Positions 49,301-60,281 of a stretch of DNA of 64,000 nucleotides are shown piece by piece (position 1 is the first letter of the stretch; the number at the start of each line of letters is the position of its first letter). The notes beneath the pieces are model-generated. The model was not told where the DNA came from. It made no database searches and saw nothing but the letters and a program-made list of their open reading frames with translations. The stretch covers positions 1,364,001 through 1,428,000 of the forward strand of contig BDSI01000001.1 of NCBI GenBank assembly GCA_003117195.1, in the 5' to 3' direction. A program made the position numbers and the translations under genes. This DNA is from Eudorina sp. 2006-703-Eu-15 (lineage: Eukaryota; Chlorophyta; Chlorophyceae; Chlamydomonadales; Volvocaceae).

Positions 49301-50241
49301 GCTTGCCGACGGACCAAACAACTACAGTTTCACGGCAAAACAATAATGCTTCAGGCCTGCTTTATTTTATGATATCTGCTTGACAGACGCATGTGGTAGT
49401 GCGAGACGCGTCTAGCGTTAAGATACTAATGCAGATGCGGTGACCGCCGCCAACGGCGCGTACATACTGCAGGCAGGCAGGTTGGTTTCGGGTCTACCCT
49501 ACCTGCTTGAGCTTGCTAAATATATGCACGCCGATCCACCTTCAACATCAACGACACCCTCAATGGCACCCTTCACTCTCTCACATTATTGCGCGGTAAC
49601 AGAGTTTCCGTTGTAAAGCAAGCGGCCTGTACGGATAGTAGGGGGCCCCGCCCTTTTTCCGGCTTCAAGGAAGCCGACACCCTACTTGTCATCATTCGTT
49701 GCGGTATGAACGAAACTCAGTTTATAATATCGCACTGACGCTAATTACTTGCAGAGGATTTATACTATACCTCAGCGCCGCAAAGTGCGAAACATATATA
49801 TTCTTAAGGGCACCCCGCAAAGAATAAGATTTAATGAAACATCTCCCCCCCCCCCCGAGCCTCGCAAGTTACTATTCTTACTATCATTATTACTCCGGAC
49901 AGGCTCCCCAAGTGCACCGAAACACTCCCCGTGTCCACACTACCAGGGAACCACCCCGTTCCTGAGAACCAACCAATCGTTTGCTGCCTTATGTGTCCAC
50001 GCACGCAGTGTGCCCAGATATGCCTTACTTCAACGTCATGTCAGATGTGGCAGTCAATACTGTCACAGTCCCTCCAGCTCGCACCTTAAATGAGACATGC
50101 TTCAAAGACATCTGGCAGTGGTGCTCCGACAATTTGTCCTGCAGCGCATTCGACAAATTCGGCAACACGTGGACTGGAAAAGTCTTCTCTTTTTCAGCTT
50201 TGCGCCCGTATCCTGGAGGTTGTTTTTATTTCTTCAAGTAA
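46395..50241 (+). CDS. Gene 2: secreted two-module PAN/Apple-like protein
   Basis: Exons 46395-46470, 47220-47343, 48909-49009 and 50009-50241 (TAA); all GT-AG, with phases 1, 2 and 1, giving 177 residues. Exon 1 encodes a cleavable-looking signal peptide (MTLMKFLLALTVVLSAVPG). Module 1 is split by a phase 2 intron: CPDKPPY and AAEFC in exon 2, then EPRCTSW and GACSYLK in exon 3. Module 2 is in exon 4: CPDMPYF, CFKDIWQWCSDNLSC, FGNTW and GCFYFFK. The central part of module 2 closely matches the last module of gene 1 (C..D[IL]..WC....[ST]C.[AG]FD....NTW). The stop overlaps a GTAAGTATG, so read-through to a further exon by splicing cannot be excluded, but no module follows. The start at 46395 is chosen because it is the first ATG in frame with the signal peptide; a second ATG lies at 46404. 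Role unknown, probably extracellular. Confidence 0.75.
47745..48322. repeat. (CACACG)n microsatellite, 578 bp
   Basis: An almost pure hexanucleotide array in the second intron of gene 2. It is divided into four blocks by three identical 2-base deletions (cacacgccacacg) near 47899, 48056 and 48171. All frames are open on both strands and give Thr-His, Thr-Arg, Ala-His or Cys-Val runs, which are artefacts. Confidence 0.99.
48530..48749 (-). other. Possible antisense exon in a gene 2 intron
   Basis: On the minus strand a frame reading YCSTEAHPGGSDWTVTTN then IYVVPQPKMTNKADYRIKPI ends at a strong donor (ctggag followed by GTACGTACG, about 48536-48523). The plus strand is also open here, so this may be chance. 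No domain recognised. Confidence 0.2.
49241..49685 (+). repeat. Dispersed repeat R, uninterrupted copy
   Basis: Matches 51121-51273 plus 51863-52140 in two halves, with shared blocks such as gatatctgcttgacagacg, gcagatgcggtgaccgccg, cacgccgatccacct, caacgacaccctcaatggca and ttccggcttcaaggaag. It lies in the third intron of gene 2. No coding frame. Confidence 0.85.
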
Positions 50242-50279
50242 GTATGTGCCAGCGCTCCTACTTTCTATTTGTTTAATAA

Positions 50280-50525
50280 AACAAAATATTATATAGTATA
50301 ATTAATATAATATAGTATAATTCATATAACATAATATAATATAACACAACATAACATTACATAATATAATATAATATAATATAATATAATATAATATAAA
50401 TATAATATAAATATAATATAAATATACTATACTATACTATAATATAATATAATATAATATAATATAATATAATGTAATTTAATTTAATATAATATAATTT
50501 AATTTAATATAATATAATATAATAG
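50280..50525. repeat. (TATAA)n AT-rich tract
   Basis: About 245 bp of ataat/ataaat repeats immediately downstream of the gene 2 stop, likely in its 3' region. A tgtaat occurs at 50473 and could act as a poly(A) signal, since green algae often use TGTAA. Confidence 0.9.
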
Positions 50526-51120
50526 CAACGTTGTGGTGTTCACTAAGCCCCTGAAAAATATGTGTTTTTGTACATTTATAATTTTGGGTGTGGCCCCAGC
50601 GCGAAGCGCGTTCGGGGCGGGGCCCCCGCCCCCCCCCCCCCGATTTGCCCCTGTTGTCCGCCGTGCGCCGTGCGTGGGTAACGGCAAAACGTTCATTATC
50701 CACTAACCTAATTCGTGAGGTTTTTCATATCAATTGTTCTCTATTGCAAGGTATCTTTGGTTTGGCTGACAAAAGTTGTGTGCGCACAAAGTCAAAGTAA
50801 AGCTGGCTCCGCGGTCTTCATGAACCCAGGTCAACGTTAAACCAACGGGCCTCGCGATCACATTTGTTGCAACAGGTGCCGCACGCTTAGTAACTGGCTT
50901 GTGAACGGGCGGCGCGTGCTAAACTTTCATAGTGTTCTGATGTTTGAACATCAAGATGTATACAATTTAACAATACGTATTGAATCTAAATTTTAAGATG
51001 CAAAGGGATAGCATACTGAGTACCAACGAGTTCTACGGTTCCGATGGCCGAAGTCTCACCGCGGGCTTTTCGCACCCTGTTTCTGCCTGATATTTGCTAG
51101 GTATGTAACTATTAATAATG
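50526..51120. other. Intergenic; no gene
   Basis: It starts with a GC-rich piece (gtggccccagcgcgaagcgc, 50590) related to one at 49074 in gene 2 intron 3, both followed by a cgccgtgcg or ccgtgtgccg run. The rest is plain AT-richer sequence. Confidence 0.5.
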
Positions 51121-52140
51121 GCAACGTTAGAGGTTCACGCACGTCTGCTGCGGGCGTGCAACTGAAGGGCTGCATGCTTGCCGGACCAAACACGTCAAAA
51201 CAAGAATGCTTTAAGCTTGCTTGTTGATATCTGCTTGACAGACGGATGTGGTAGTGCAGAGGCGTCTAGCGCTATCACAGGGGGAACGGGCCATCTTGAG
51301 GAGCTCTTGAGAAGCACTTGACTAACTTGACCTTGCATGTTGAGTCTATCTTGGGGGGTCGGCTTGAGCAGTGGTTTGAGTGCTATATCTAAGAAGTTAC
51401 ATCAAGCCGGGGCTGAAACCCCGCAACTAAGATAGACCCTCCGCAAGCCCGGGGTCAAGCGCCCCACAAAAGAGCGCAACCAAGCACAGGCTCAAGCCGG
51501 GGCTGAAGCCCCGCAACTAAGACCCTCCGAAAGCCCGGGGTCAAGCGCCCCACAAAGAGCGCAACCAAGCACAGGCTCAAGCCGGGGCTGAAGCCCCGCA
51601 ACTAAGACCCTCCGAAAGCCCGGGGTCAAGCGCCCCACAAAAGAGCGCAACCAAGCACAGGCTCAAGCCGCCGGGGCTGAAGCCCCGCAACTAAGACCCT
51701 CCGCAAGCCCGGGGTCAAGCGCCCTACAAAAGAGCGCAACCAAGCACAGGCTCAAGCCGGGGCTGAAGCCCCGCAACTATCCAGCCAACCACAACCCCGA
51801 CAAGTCACGCAGACACGTCCTGCAGAGTTAGTGTTAGAGTATCAGCGCAAGGCGAGTTGATAAAGCAGATGCGGTGACCGCCGTTGGCGGTGCGTACTGC
51901 AGGTTGGTTTCCGGGCTACCCTACCTGCTTCGTTGAGCTTTACCAATCTATGCACGCCGATCCACCTACCTCCAATATCAACGACACCCTCAATGGCACC
52001 CCTTCACTCTCTCACACTCTTGCGCGGTAACACACGCAGTTTCCGTTTTTAAAGCAAGCGGCCTGTACGGATTGTAGGGGCCAGGGGGGGGACGGATGGC
52101 GCCTTTTCCGGCTTCAAGGAAGCGGGTCCATCCTTACTTG
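51121..52140 (+). repeat. Dispersed repeat R, copy interrupted by a tandem-repeat insertion
   Basis: The halves 51121-51273 and 51863-52140 align to the copy at 49241-49685. Between them are about 590 bp with no counterpart, holding five copies of an 86 bp tandem repeat. The insert lies between ggcgtctagcgct and gcagatgcggtgacc. Confidence 0.8.
51398..51780. repeat. 86 bp tandem repeat, about five copies
   Basis: Starts marked by aagccggggctgaa at about 51405, 51493, 51579, 51665 and 51751. Each unit has the short palindrome cggggctgaagccccg and the block cccggggtcaagcgcccc. The first copy is the most diverged. Confidence 0.92.
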
Positions 52141-53654
52141 TTTATTATTTCATAAACACTGTTATTGTAATTTCATATAGAAGAATGCTGTTTGCCCTGT
52201 GTGTGTAATAAACATTTGGTAACGTAGTTATTACTATCCATCCCTCCATTAGTTATGTCTGGTTCCGTCGTTACGTTACATCATCATCTACATATATTTT
52301 GATGTATTGCGTGTATGTGCAGGGACATCATCATCTCCACGTAATCACGCATGGGCGATTGAGGATCACTGGATGGAGCACCAAGTAAGCCCATTGTTAT
52401 CACCATCGGGGTGATAGATCCAGAGCCAGTGCGTGTGGGATGGATGGATATGTATGTACATCAAATAAAGTTGTGTGGACGAGTAGGCGTTATTCATATA
52501 ATGTAAGCAAGAAGACACGCAACGTGATAAACATCATATATTCAGCTGCTGAAGCGTTGTTTTTTGGCGGCGGCAAGAGTTTTTTTGTGGTATGTGAACG
52601 ACAACGAACATATATATGCAGTCCTTGATTGGTAGGGGTTGATGAGACGAGGCACCTACGAGCTATGTGGGCCCGTTGGAACACCCGGTCGGATACGGGT
52701 CCACCTTGTAACGGTTACATACATTACATATGCACGACTACGCACAATGCGTGCCTTCTTGCGGTGTACGTTACAACAGTAAATGCCGGCGGGTTGTTCC
52801 CATACGTTGGCTCAGATGTGCGTGGGGGGGCCGCGGCGTTATCCGAGACGCATTGCTCTGACCTTCGCTGATTGCTTGCATGTCTAATAATGTACGTATG
52901 TATGTTAGTTGGATGTATGTAGGGCTACGGTTCCCAAGTTAACGAAGTTGGGGTATCTCCATCGTCCATCCCTATCTAGTGCGTGTAACCCCGCCTCCAG
53001 TACGTAGTGTGTCGCCGCACTACGTATATATGACACGGGTGACCTGTGTTAGGAGCGTATTAGAGTGCGTTGGGCCACGACCGCGTTGCATTGTAATCAT
53101 TCTCGCGTCAACAACGAACCGTGTAAGTTGTCAAACGTACGTCTAACTGTAATGCAACGATATGGTATTATCTGTTATTATTTGCCGCAATACACAGCAT
53201 CTTCAGGCATGGCGATCCTTTGTTGCAGCAGTAGCTTGTTAGAACTTCAATTATTGAAAGTATAGCGTTCAGTGCCGCTATCTTACTTCTGGAGCCTTCG
53301 GGCCGATCGACGTTTTGACGTAAAAAAGCTCAAAATTTTCGTTTGATAGGATGTACGGGGTGGCGATTACCTCCGGACGACGCCTTCAAACTCACATAAC
53401 GCCCAGCAGCCCAAGCTCCGCTCAAATTTGCACGCCGGCTTTCCTTGCCACCAACAGCATCAGCGAAAGTCATTTGTCCTCGATGCCCCACAAACGACGG
53501 GCTCGCTCTCAACTGTTTTCCTAAAATTATTTTCGTCTGTCCCGCCAGGGGGGGGGGTAGAAAGCAGAATAACTGAGCATATCCTGACTTACTTTGTACA
53601 AATTAAGGCCTTTAATAATATTAAAAAATTGCTTGGATTGGCTCACGGAATAAT
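52141..53654. other. Intergenic; one short interspersed repeat fragment
   Basis: Only the inverted repeat copy at 52631-52728 is recognisable. Short open frames have no recognised domain. A ttttttggcggcggc tract and GGATGGATGGATA-type simple repeats are present. Confidence 0.5.
52631..52728 (-). repeat. Short interspersed repeat, copy C (5' part, inverted)
   Basis: The reverse complement runs atgtaaccgttacaaggtgg, then acccgtatccgaccgggtg, cgggcccacatagctcgtagg and ends in atcaacccctacc, matching the first 100 bp of copy B. The rest of the element is missing. Confidence 0.75.
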
Positions 53655-53894
53655 ACGTACGGCTTCTCCAAAGTTTGGCGTACGGCAGCGGTCGGTCGGT
53701 CGGGGTCGGGGGCCTGGGAGGTTTCGGAGGACCCTTCTGAAACTTCTTCCATGTTGCGAGTTCTGAGCTGAAAATTAGATGAAACGATTCCTCTCATTGA
53801 GCTCTTTCATTTGCGCTATTCAGACAAGTCATAGACTTAATGCGTCGGTCACCTACCTGAGGCATCCCTATGGCGATAGCCCATCCCCGCAAAG

Positions 53895-54350
53895 ATGAAT
53901 GCTGACGACTCCCAGCTGAGCAAACGAGATCGTGACAATATAGAAGACAAAAATGATGCATCTGGAAGTGCCGCAAAGACTCCTCAACTAGTTCCATGTC
54001 GGGAGGGTTGCGGCAAGTGTCTTCCTGCGAACACCCCTTCTCACATGTGGGCCGCGCACTTCAACAGCATAGATTGCAAGCAGAAAAGGTCGCTACAACA
54101 GGAACGCGTCCAGGCGAAACGTTTTTTCGCTAGGCCGCCAGCCAGGGAACCAGCCGGAGCGCTTGGGGACAACCGACCGGCGGGCCCGCCGGCCAACCCT
54201 GCGCCGGTGCAACCAGAGGCCGTCACTGACCTTGTGTCTGATGACGACTATGAGGGACCGACTGCGCCGCCCCAAAATGCTGGAGAAACGCGGGGCCAAT
54301 GTTCTGGGGGAGGCCGCTTCAAAGTTTTGGGCAAATCTGGTTGGGGGTGA
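53895..54350 (+). CDS. Unknown protein with a C2H2-like zinc-binding motif
   Basis: A 151-codon frame starting at a true ATG (MNADDSQLSKRDRDNIEDK). Residues about 33-53 read PCREGCGKCLPANTPSH and then MWAAH: two or three Cys followed by two His at a spacing close to a C2H2 finger. It continues with a basic helix (KQKRSLQQERVQAKRFF), a Pro/Ala-rich linker and an acidic patch (DLVSDDDYEG). It stops at 54348-54350 inside a 14 bp tandem repeat. The frame after the repeat (54355-54699) has similar Ala/Pro/Gly composition and RGRGSRGR-type sequence and may be its continuation after a frameshift. I do not recognise the family; a transposon-encoded DNA-binding protein is one possibility. Confidence 0.35.
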   Translation: MNADDSQLSKRDRDNIEDKNDASGSAAKTPQLVPCREGCGKCLPANTPSHMWAAHFNSIDCKQKRSLQQERVQAKRFFARPPAREPAGALGDNRPAGPPANPAPVQPEAVTDLVSDDDYEGPTAPPQNAGETRGQCSGGGRFKVLGKSGWG

Positions 54351-54396
54351 CTAGTTGGGGGTGACTGGTTGGGGGTTACTGATTGGGGGTGACGGC
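54341..54396. repeat. 14 bp minisatellite, four copies
   Basis: ttgggggtgactag, ttgggggtgactgg, ttgggggttactga and ttgggggtgacggc, head to tail with no gaps. Since 14 is not a multiple of three, each gain or loss of a unit changes the reading frame of anything translated across it. Confidence 0.95.
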
Positions 54397-54699
54397 AGTG
54401 CTGGCCAGGATGCCGGGGAAGGTGCCAATGCCACCGAGCCGGGTGCTGAGCCCGCCAACGAGCCGGCCGCTGGGCCCGCTGCACCGCCCGATTCTGGGGC
54501 AGATGAGCCGCATGGTCAAGCCAGGGGAAGGCGTGGCAGGGGTAGCCGAGGCAGGGTCCACGGCGGGCGTGGGAGCCGTCGGTGGGGGCCGGGCCAGCTG
54601 CAGGGTTCACGGCGTGTAAAAGCGCGCGCTGACTTCGGAGAGGCAAGGTTCCCAGGCCCTGCTCGGACATCAAGGCGTTTTGCTTCAACGGTACTCTGA
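54355..54699 (+). CDS. RGG-like frame, possible continuation of the zinc-finger-like ORF
   Basis: Open frame starting inside the minisatellite without a convincing start codon. It holds an Ala/Pro/Glu-rich part (AEPANEPAAGPAAPPDSG) and an Arg/Gly-rich part (QARGRRGRGSRGRVHGGRG) typical of RNA- or DNA-binding tails. Best read as the shifted C-terminal half of the preceding frame. Confidence 0.25.
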   Translation: MGVTGWGLLIGGDGSAGQDAGEGANATEPGAEPANEPAAGPAAPPDSGADEPHGQARGRRGRGSRGRVHGGRGSRRWGPGQLQGSRRVKARADFGEARFPGPARTSRRFASTVL

Positions 54700-55102
54700 A
54701 CGCATTCCCAATGAACGAGATTCAGGCCCTGGTCGGGCCAAGACTTTGCTTTTGTGGGGTTGGGGTGAAGGGCGTGCGTCCTGACGTACAGACACTTAAC
54801 TTGGCCTCTGTGCACTGCGCAACGGTCACGCCATGGCCACGCCGATGAAGTATTTAATGTGGCGCGGAAAACCTGCGAGAACGTGCGTTTATTGCCCGCC
54901 TCCGGATGGGGATGGGCCGAGGGGGTGTGGCGCCACTGACGACAAGTTGCGATGCGTGCGTTCGCTCCTATATTAATTGGAATAAATAGAAAATGCATAA
55001 AGGAGCCAACAGGCGTTTTTCCGGTTCGATTTGGTGACGGAAGATTTGAGGATGTACGGCAGACTTCTGCTCCGGAACTGTACGGCAGGGTCGGTCGGTC
55101 GG

Positions 55103-55589
55103 TTTGGGGGGTCCAAAAACAATTTCATAGGATGTGTTCAGGAAATAACTTCCCTACCCCCCCCCCATGGTCCCGCGACGATTTTTTAGCTTAAACGGCG
55201 CCGCGCCTTCGCGCCTTTCTTCCGTCCGACGATTTGATGACCCCAGGAAATTTCGTCGGAAATCGGACTTTTTCAAAAAAATTGCGTCGGCAAACCCGCC
55301 CCAAGATAGCGGCACTGATAGCGTTGTCATTCACGCCATTACGTTTACGAGCGATCGCTCGTAAAAGGCCTCGCGAGGCCAGGTCGTGAGTGCATAAGAA
55401 AGCGAACGTCGCCTAAGCGTGCACGCACTAAGCTACTTCACGCGCGCGTTACGATGCATCCCGTCACCATCACCCTTGTGTATGTATATATGTATGTATG
55501 TTATATGTTGTACTGGCCGTATGGCCATTACTGACATGCGTTCCCCCACAACAGATTTACGTCAAGGGGCGCACAAAGAACAAGTCAAC
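55103..55589. other. Intergenic; no gene
   Basis: Plain sequence with a C-run (55152-55161) and tatgtatgta-type repeats near 55485. Nothing recognisable. Confidence 0.5.
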
Positions 55590-55940
55590 TAGGTGAAGGA
55601 AAGAAATCTACGCCCGATTCGTGAGAATGTCGTCCCTTCACGCTTGTGGATTAGCGCCAGAAGCTCACCATATTTCGCCTGGTCCATGTTAGTTCGTCAT
55701 GACCTCTACCAGAGACTCTTCCTCAAAATCAAAGTTCATTGCCTCCCGCAAGGGCCTGTAAACTGGGCATTCCATTAGGACGTGGATCATTCATCTTTAC
55801 GGCGCCCCCCTCGCAAACTCCATCCGTCGGCACATGCGTGCACTCGGATCTGGCTGGGCTCACGCCCTGGATGCCTCGCAAACCTCGAGACATTGACATC
55901 GATCCCAACTAACTCCAAGCCGAAAGCGCATCAGTGCAGT
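55590..55940 (-). pseudogene. 3' end of a non-LTR retroelement (C-terminal zinc-knuckle-like region)
   Basis: On the minus strand: RHPGREPSQIRVHACADGWS and GGRRKDE, then after a frameshift IHVLMECPVYRPLREAMN, FEEESLVEVM, and after a second frameshift MDQAKYGELLALIHKREG. The H-V-L-x-E-C-P-x-Y-x-x-L-R block is the well-known C-terminal motif of non-LTR reverse transcriptase proteins, just after a Cys-rich segment. Two frameshifts in 300 bp show decay. It lies inside the inner end of the right Y arm, and whether it belongs to the same family as the 5' part at 37-43 kb cannot be judged because the two do not overlap. Confidence 0.55.
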
Positions 55941-56332
55941 GTGGTGCCTACGAGGCATGCACGTCGATCTCGAGGAGCCTCTGCTGGCTCTCACCGGCTG
56001 CAGCCTCAGCATTACGAAGAAGACGTTCAGCAGCAGGTTACAGAAACGAACATACAGCAGTAACCGCATTAACAGGAACACCAATGGAACACAAAAGCAG
56101 CAGCAGCAGAATTTTCGGTAACAGCAGGATGGAGGGAGATAAGCGGCGGGCACGAGAATACGGCAGGGCCTCCTACTTGCCGTACCCACAGCACCGTACT
56201 GCGTGGAACCTATCCCGTACCCGCGGAGCGACGTATGTAGTGCACGGAGAATTGAGACGTCACGGGGTTGGGGAGACGCATGTATTTGAATCATGGTGCG
56301 CACCTCTGGCGGTTATGGATGTGGTCTGCGGA

Positions 56333-59300
56333 TGCCTAGTCGTACGCGCGCGGGGCGGCGGGTGCTAGCGCGGTCCTTCAAGGCGCCGCGCCGAGGATGC
56401 CGTACGTTGTCGACGGATGGCAGGTAGGTGCGTGTCTGGGACTGGTTTCTGCTTGGGAGGCCGCGCGCCATGTGTCTTGCGTGTATGTACGGCGCAAAGC
56501 GACATGTACGACGTCCATGTATGGGCTCAAGCGGGTGCCACGTGCGTTAGGAATGAAGCAGTGGCGGCCCGTCTTTCGAAGAGTACTTATTTATCATGCA
56601 CTGGTCGGTGGTTCATTCTGCAAGCCTGCTGTATCCTGAGCGGTCACATCTGTGTCGGCCAGCAGCACTGCACGAGGGTGATGAGAGAGGTGACGCACTG
56701 ATGCGCTGTCCTACGTAGGTGGTAGGTAGGGCCGCAGACCCCGATCGAAATGTGCCTCTCGTTTGTGCCGGGATGGCACAACCCTGCCTACCTCCCGACC
56801 CACACTTGCGCATATGTGCGCGCATGAGGATTGTTGCGGTTTGGTCGCGCCGGCGGCTGTGATTTTCGAAGAACTACAAACCGGAAATTGCGGTGGAAGT
56901 TATATATTTTTAGTACATTATTCTACTGTATATTGTTAGTATGTTATTATTAGTATGTATCGATGTTATTGCAATGTGGACCCCGTGGGTCATCGTTGGT
57001 GGATGCTTCCTCACCACACACTGCATAGAAGGTTCTGCGCCATGCTGACGCACCGACCGGAAGGGCCCCGTCCCCAACCGCACTGAAGCACACCCCGCGC
57101 CCATGCTGGCGGGGATCCACCCCGTTCCTGTAGACCAGTCATACATAGCCCAAGGATAGAGGCCGCTCAAAGGGCGGGAGGTGGCCACCGCTGCACCCTT
57201 ACTTGTTGGATATTGCGGTTCAGAAACGGGGCGAGATAGTGCGTATTCATCAAGGATACTGGTATTAATGACGCAAAGGTGTACGGACCCACTGTTACAC
57301 CGGACCTCATGCGTTCGGCGCTTCGGCGGCATGGATCGGCGAAGCAAGCAATAATAGCAAGCGGCAGGCGGCGTCTCACTTGCGGCGCCCTGCCCTCGTT
57401 GCCACCACGAGCGGGCGGGCGCCGTCCACCTCGCGTCGGCGGAGCCCGCGCACAAGGCTGGATGGAAGTAAGGGGGCAAAGGGAGGAAGGGCGCAATGGG
57501 CGCAAGGCAGGGTCCAAAGGGAGGAAGGGGCCGTGGAGGGGAAGGGGGCAAGGCTGGATGGAAGGGGCAACGGAAGCGAGGCAGGGGCACAGGGCGGAAG
57601 GGGCCGAGGAGAGGGGAGTGGGCGAACAGATGTGGCGACGCGTGTGATAAGCGCGTCGCCATACATGCCGTAGTATGTAGAGCAAGTCTCGAGTCACGGC
57701 ACGACGGATCCATTCTCGGGCTTGTGAGAGCGTAGAGAGCGCGAGGTCGAGGTGCACAGACGGCGCGGCCGAGGCCGTGGAATCCTGCCTGGCCCGTGCG
57801 TTCCTCCTCCAAGCCGGGGCGAGACTCGTTTCGAAGATTGTATGTAGAAATGATACCTGCTATGTTATGTTTGGTCACTCGCGCAAATTCGGGTTTGCAC
57901 GTGAAAGGTCACCTTGTGCGCCGCCAATACTGCTTTATTTATCGGACATGATACAGCGGTGGCACGCACGCACGCACAGGACGTACGGCTGCAGCGCAGC
58001 ACGTTGCACGTGCGGCGTGAGACGGACCGCTGCAGGAGCGGGTCGTTCGCTGTCCTGCAATGGAGGCAGCAGGTCGATTTGTATGACTTGCCAGCAGCTT
58101 GGTAAGTACGACCCATGTAGATAGGGCAGGTAGGTCGTTCGAAATCGGTGCAAGCGAGGGAGGCGGTGATAAAATCATCTATCTAAGCGCGCGGTGCGTG
58201 GTTGACGCTGTACATGTACGAACCCGAGCATCTGCTGTGCATTTGCTCACGCTGGCTTGTGTTTGGGTCACGTCACCGCGTTCATCCTTGCGGTTTTTGG
58301 TTAATTTGTTTTCGATGCCTTATGGGATGTCCCAAAGGGATGTCACGAACAAGTCGCTGGGCCCCGAGTCAGTCCGGCGGAGGCCACCCACGGTGGCCGG
58401 GGCCGCACATGGCCGCCGTCGGGACACCCGGGCGGGCAGGTGCGATCCGGTGGAATTTGAAGCGCACTTTGAGTGTATGAGGCCAGCAGTCGCAAAAGAA
58501 TTAGAACTCGTTTGCACTGGGCGGAGGTTTTCCTTGATATAGAATTTTTACATATAGTACGGAATGTTGCGTGGATGGGCGTTGGGCGTCTCCTTGTACT
58601 CCTTGCTTGCGTCTGCGCGGGAGTTCCGATATATATAATGGATTGCTAATGAGTGGGCGTCGATCTCTATGCATGTGGGGTGCTTGCTTGGGACCTCGCT
58701 TCTTGCTATGCTACTTGCTATGACAGCCTGTGATGCGTCTGATGCTGTGCAGTGTAGTACGGGATACTAATGGTATGGTGGTACGGTGCTACTGCCTCCA
58801 GGCACTCCGTAGTACGATTACTAGTTGGAGGGTGGGGAGATGTCAAATTGATGGGATGTGATGCAGCAGTGTCAAGGCATGACCGTGTAATAAGCTGGGT
58901 GTAGGCTCAGCGTGTCTCACCGTCCCCGCCCTCTTCATCCACGCCTGGGTTTGTGCAACAGCGTATTGTTATTGTATCACTACCGGGGGCGGGGGCGGGG
59001 GTTCAGTGTGCGCGCGTTGGCGCACGTTGTCGCTCGCTGGGTACTGAAGATAGATAGGTTGGAGCAGTCCCCCGTACGTCATGCTTGCTCGTTTGCACTT
59101 TCGACGCCCCGTTGTTGGCCTACCTACAGTGTAGCAATAACACGTCCCTGGTAGGGCGCGGGCGATCATGAGGCTTGGCGGCGGCCTGCCGCGGGGCTGG
59201 GTTGCTTCCGAGCCGGGGGGCCTGCATGTGCGTGGGGACACGGCATGCAGGTGTGCGATGTGGTTCTCGGCCCACCCTGTCGCCGCGGCTGGTCCGATTG

Positions 59301-60281
59301 CTGGTCTGACAGTTGCCAGTGGTCAGTGTAGCAGTTGCAGTTGAAGCATGGTCGAACAGGTAATGGTCGAACGGGTGTTGCGCAAAAAACAGTGTAGCAA
59401 ATGGTGGGAGAGCGAGGGCAGCATGCGAGGGCAGATGGTGGGAGAGGGCGCTAGCAACCCGGCGCTAGCAACCCGTAGCCGCCTGCTGGGACCAGGCGCG
59501 GCGCGCAAATACCACTGTAGATAGTACTTGGTGGGAGAAGGCAGCGGTCTTTCCGTGTGCATTGTGTTTGGCGCTTCAAGCGGTCGTCGTCCGTATGACA
59601 GGTCCTGAATGTCCCAGCGCCGGGTTGCCCAGCCTAACACCACTGTTATGAAGGAGTTTTGACATACTGCGATCAGAAGTGCGCCGTGTGCAAGCCCGTT
59701 GGGAAAGCTGGTCGTGAGGGGTTGAGCGACCGATCGGGGACCGACACTTCATTCGGGGGCGTCACGCACGCAGGGCGAAGGTCTGTTCAGCTGCTGCCGC
59801 ACTTGACTATGTAAGTCTCGTGTGTTTAGAACTTACTTTGCTGTGGGGCATTTCCCTGGCTGCTGTGGGGCATTTCCCTGGCTGTCAATTTAAAGAGACC
59901 CTTCGGATAAAGTCGCAATGACTCCCAATATTCTTATACAATTAAAATTATCTAAATGTGGAATGCGTTGAGTAAATGCACTCTTGCAATACGGTAGAGC
60001 GCAGCAAACCAGCAATGTTGGACGGCCGACCCAGCAAAGATTGCACCCGAGTGTGCTCCGCCGCAATCATGTTACTCTATGCATAGTAACTTATAATGCT
60101 ATCAAAAGGGTTGTTGACTGGTTGTGGGTGAGGAAGGTTTGTTACTTGCTGAGCACGGAACCACCCGTGGAACCGGGGCCTTTGTTAATATTTTTGTCAT
60201 AAATGATATGAAATAATGTTAGGAACATATATATTAGTGTTCCAACCCGTGCACATTGAGGTTCCACAGGGTTCCACCACC
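56333..60281 (-). repeat. Y repeat, right arm of the inverted repeat
   Basis: Reverse complement of 33410-37360 over its whole length. It starts at tgcctagtcgtacgcg and ends ggttccaccacc, directly against the right X copy. The 322-codon frame at 56910-57878 (minus) and the 147-codon frame at 58099-58542 (plus) are the partners of those in the left arm. Confidence 0.95.

Larger units (their letters stand above)
53655..55102. mobile_element. Candidate ~1.4 kb element between direct repeats
   Basis: Related ~50 bp segments lie at 53655-53703 and 55053-55102: both have gtacgg, cttct, ctcc and then gtacggcag[c]ggtcggtcggtcgg. Between them are the zinc-finger-like and RGG-like frames. The element type is unknown; the repeats could be short terminal direct repeats or simply a duplicated motif. 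Confidence 0.3.

Noticed and set aside
54516..54998. A 160-codon minus-strand frame opposite the RGG-like frame
   Set aside because: Its composition mirrors the plus-strand frame and it has no recognisable features; probably a shadow.
53655..55102. LTR retrotransposon flanked by the GGTCGGTCGG direct repeats
   Set aside because: The repeats are only about 50 bp, lack TG...CA ends, and no gag or pol sequence lies between them.
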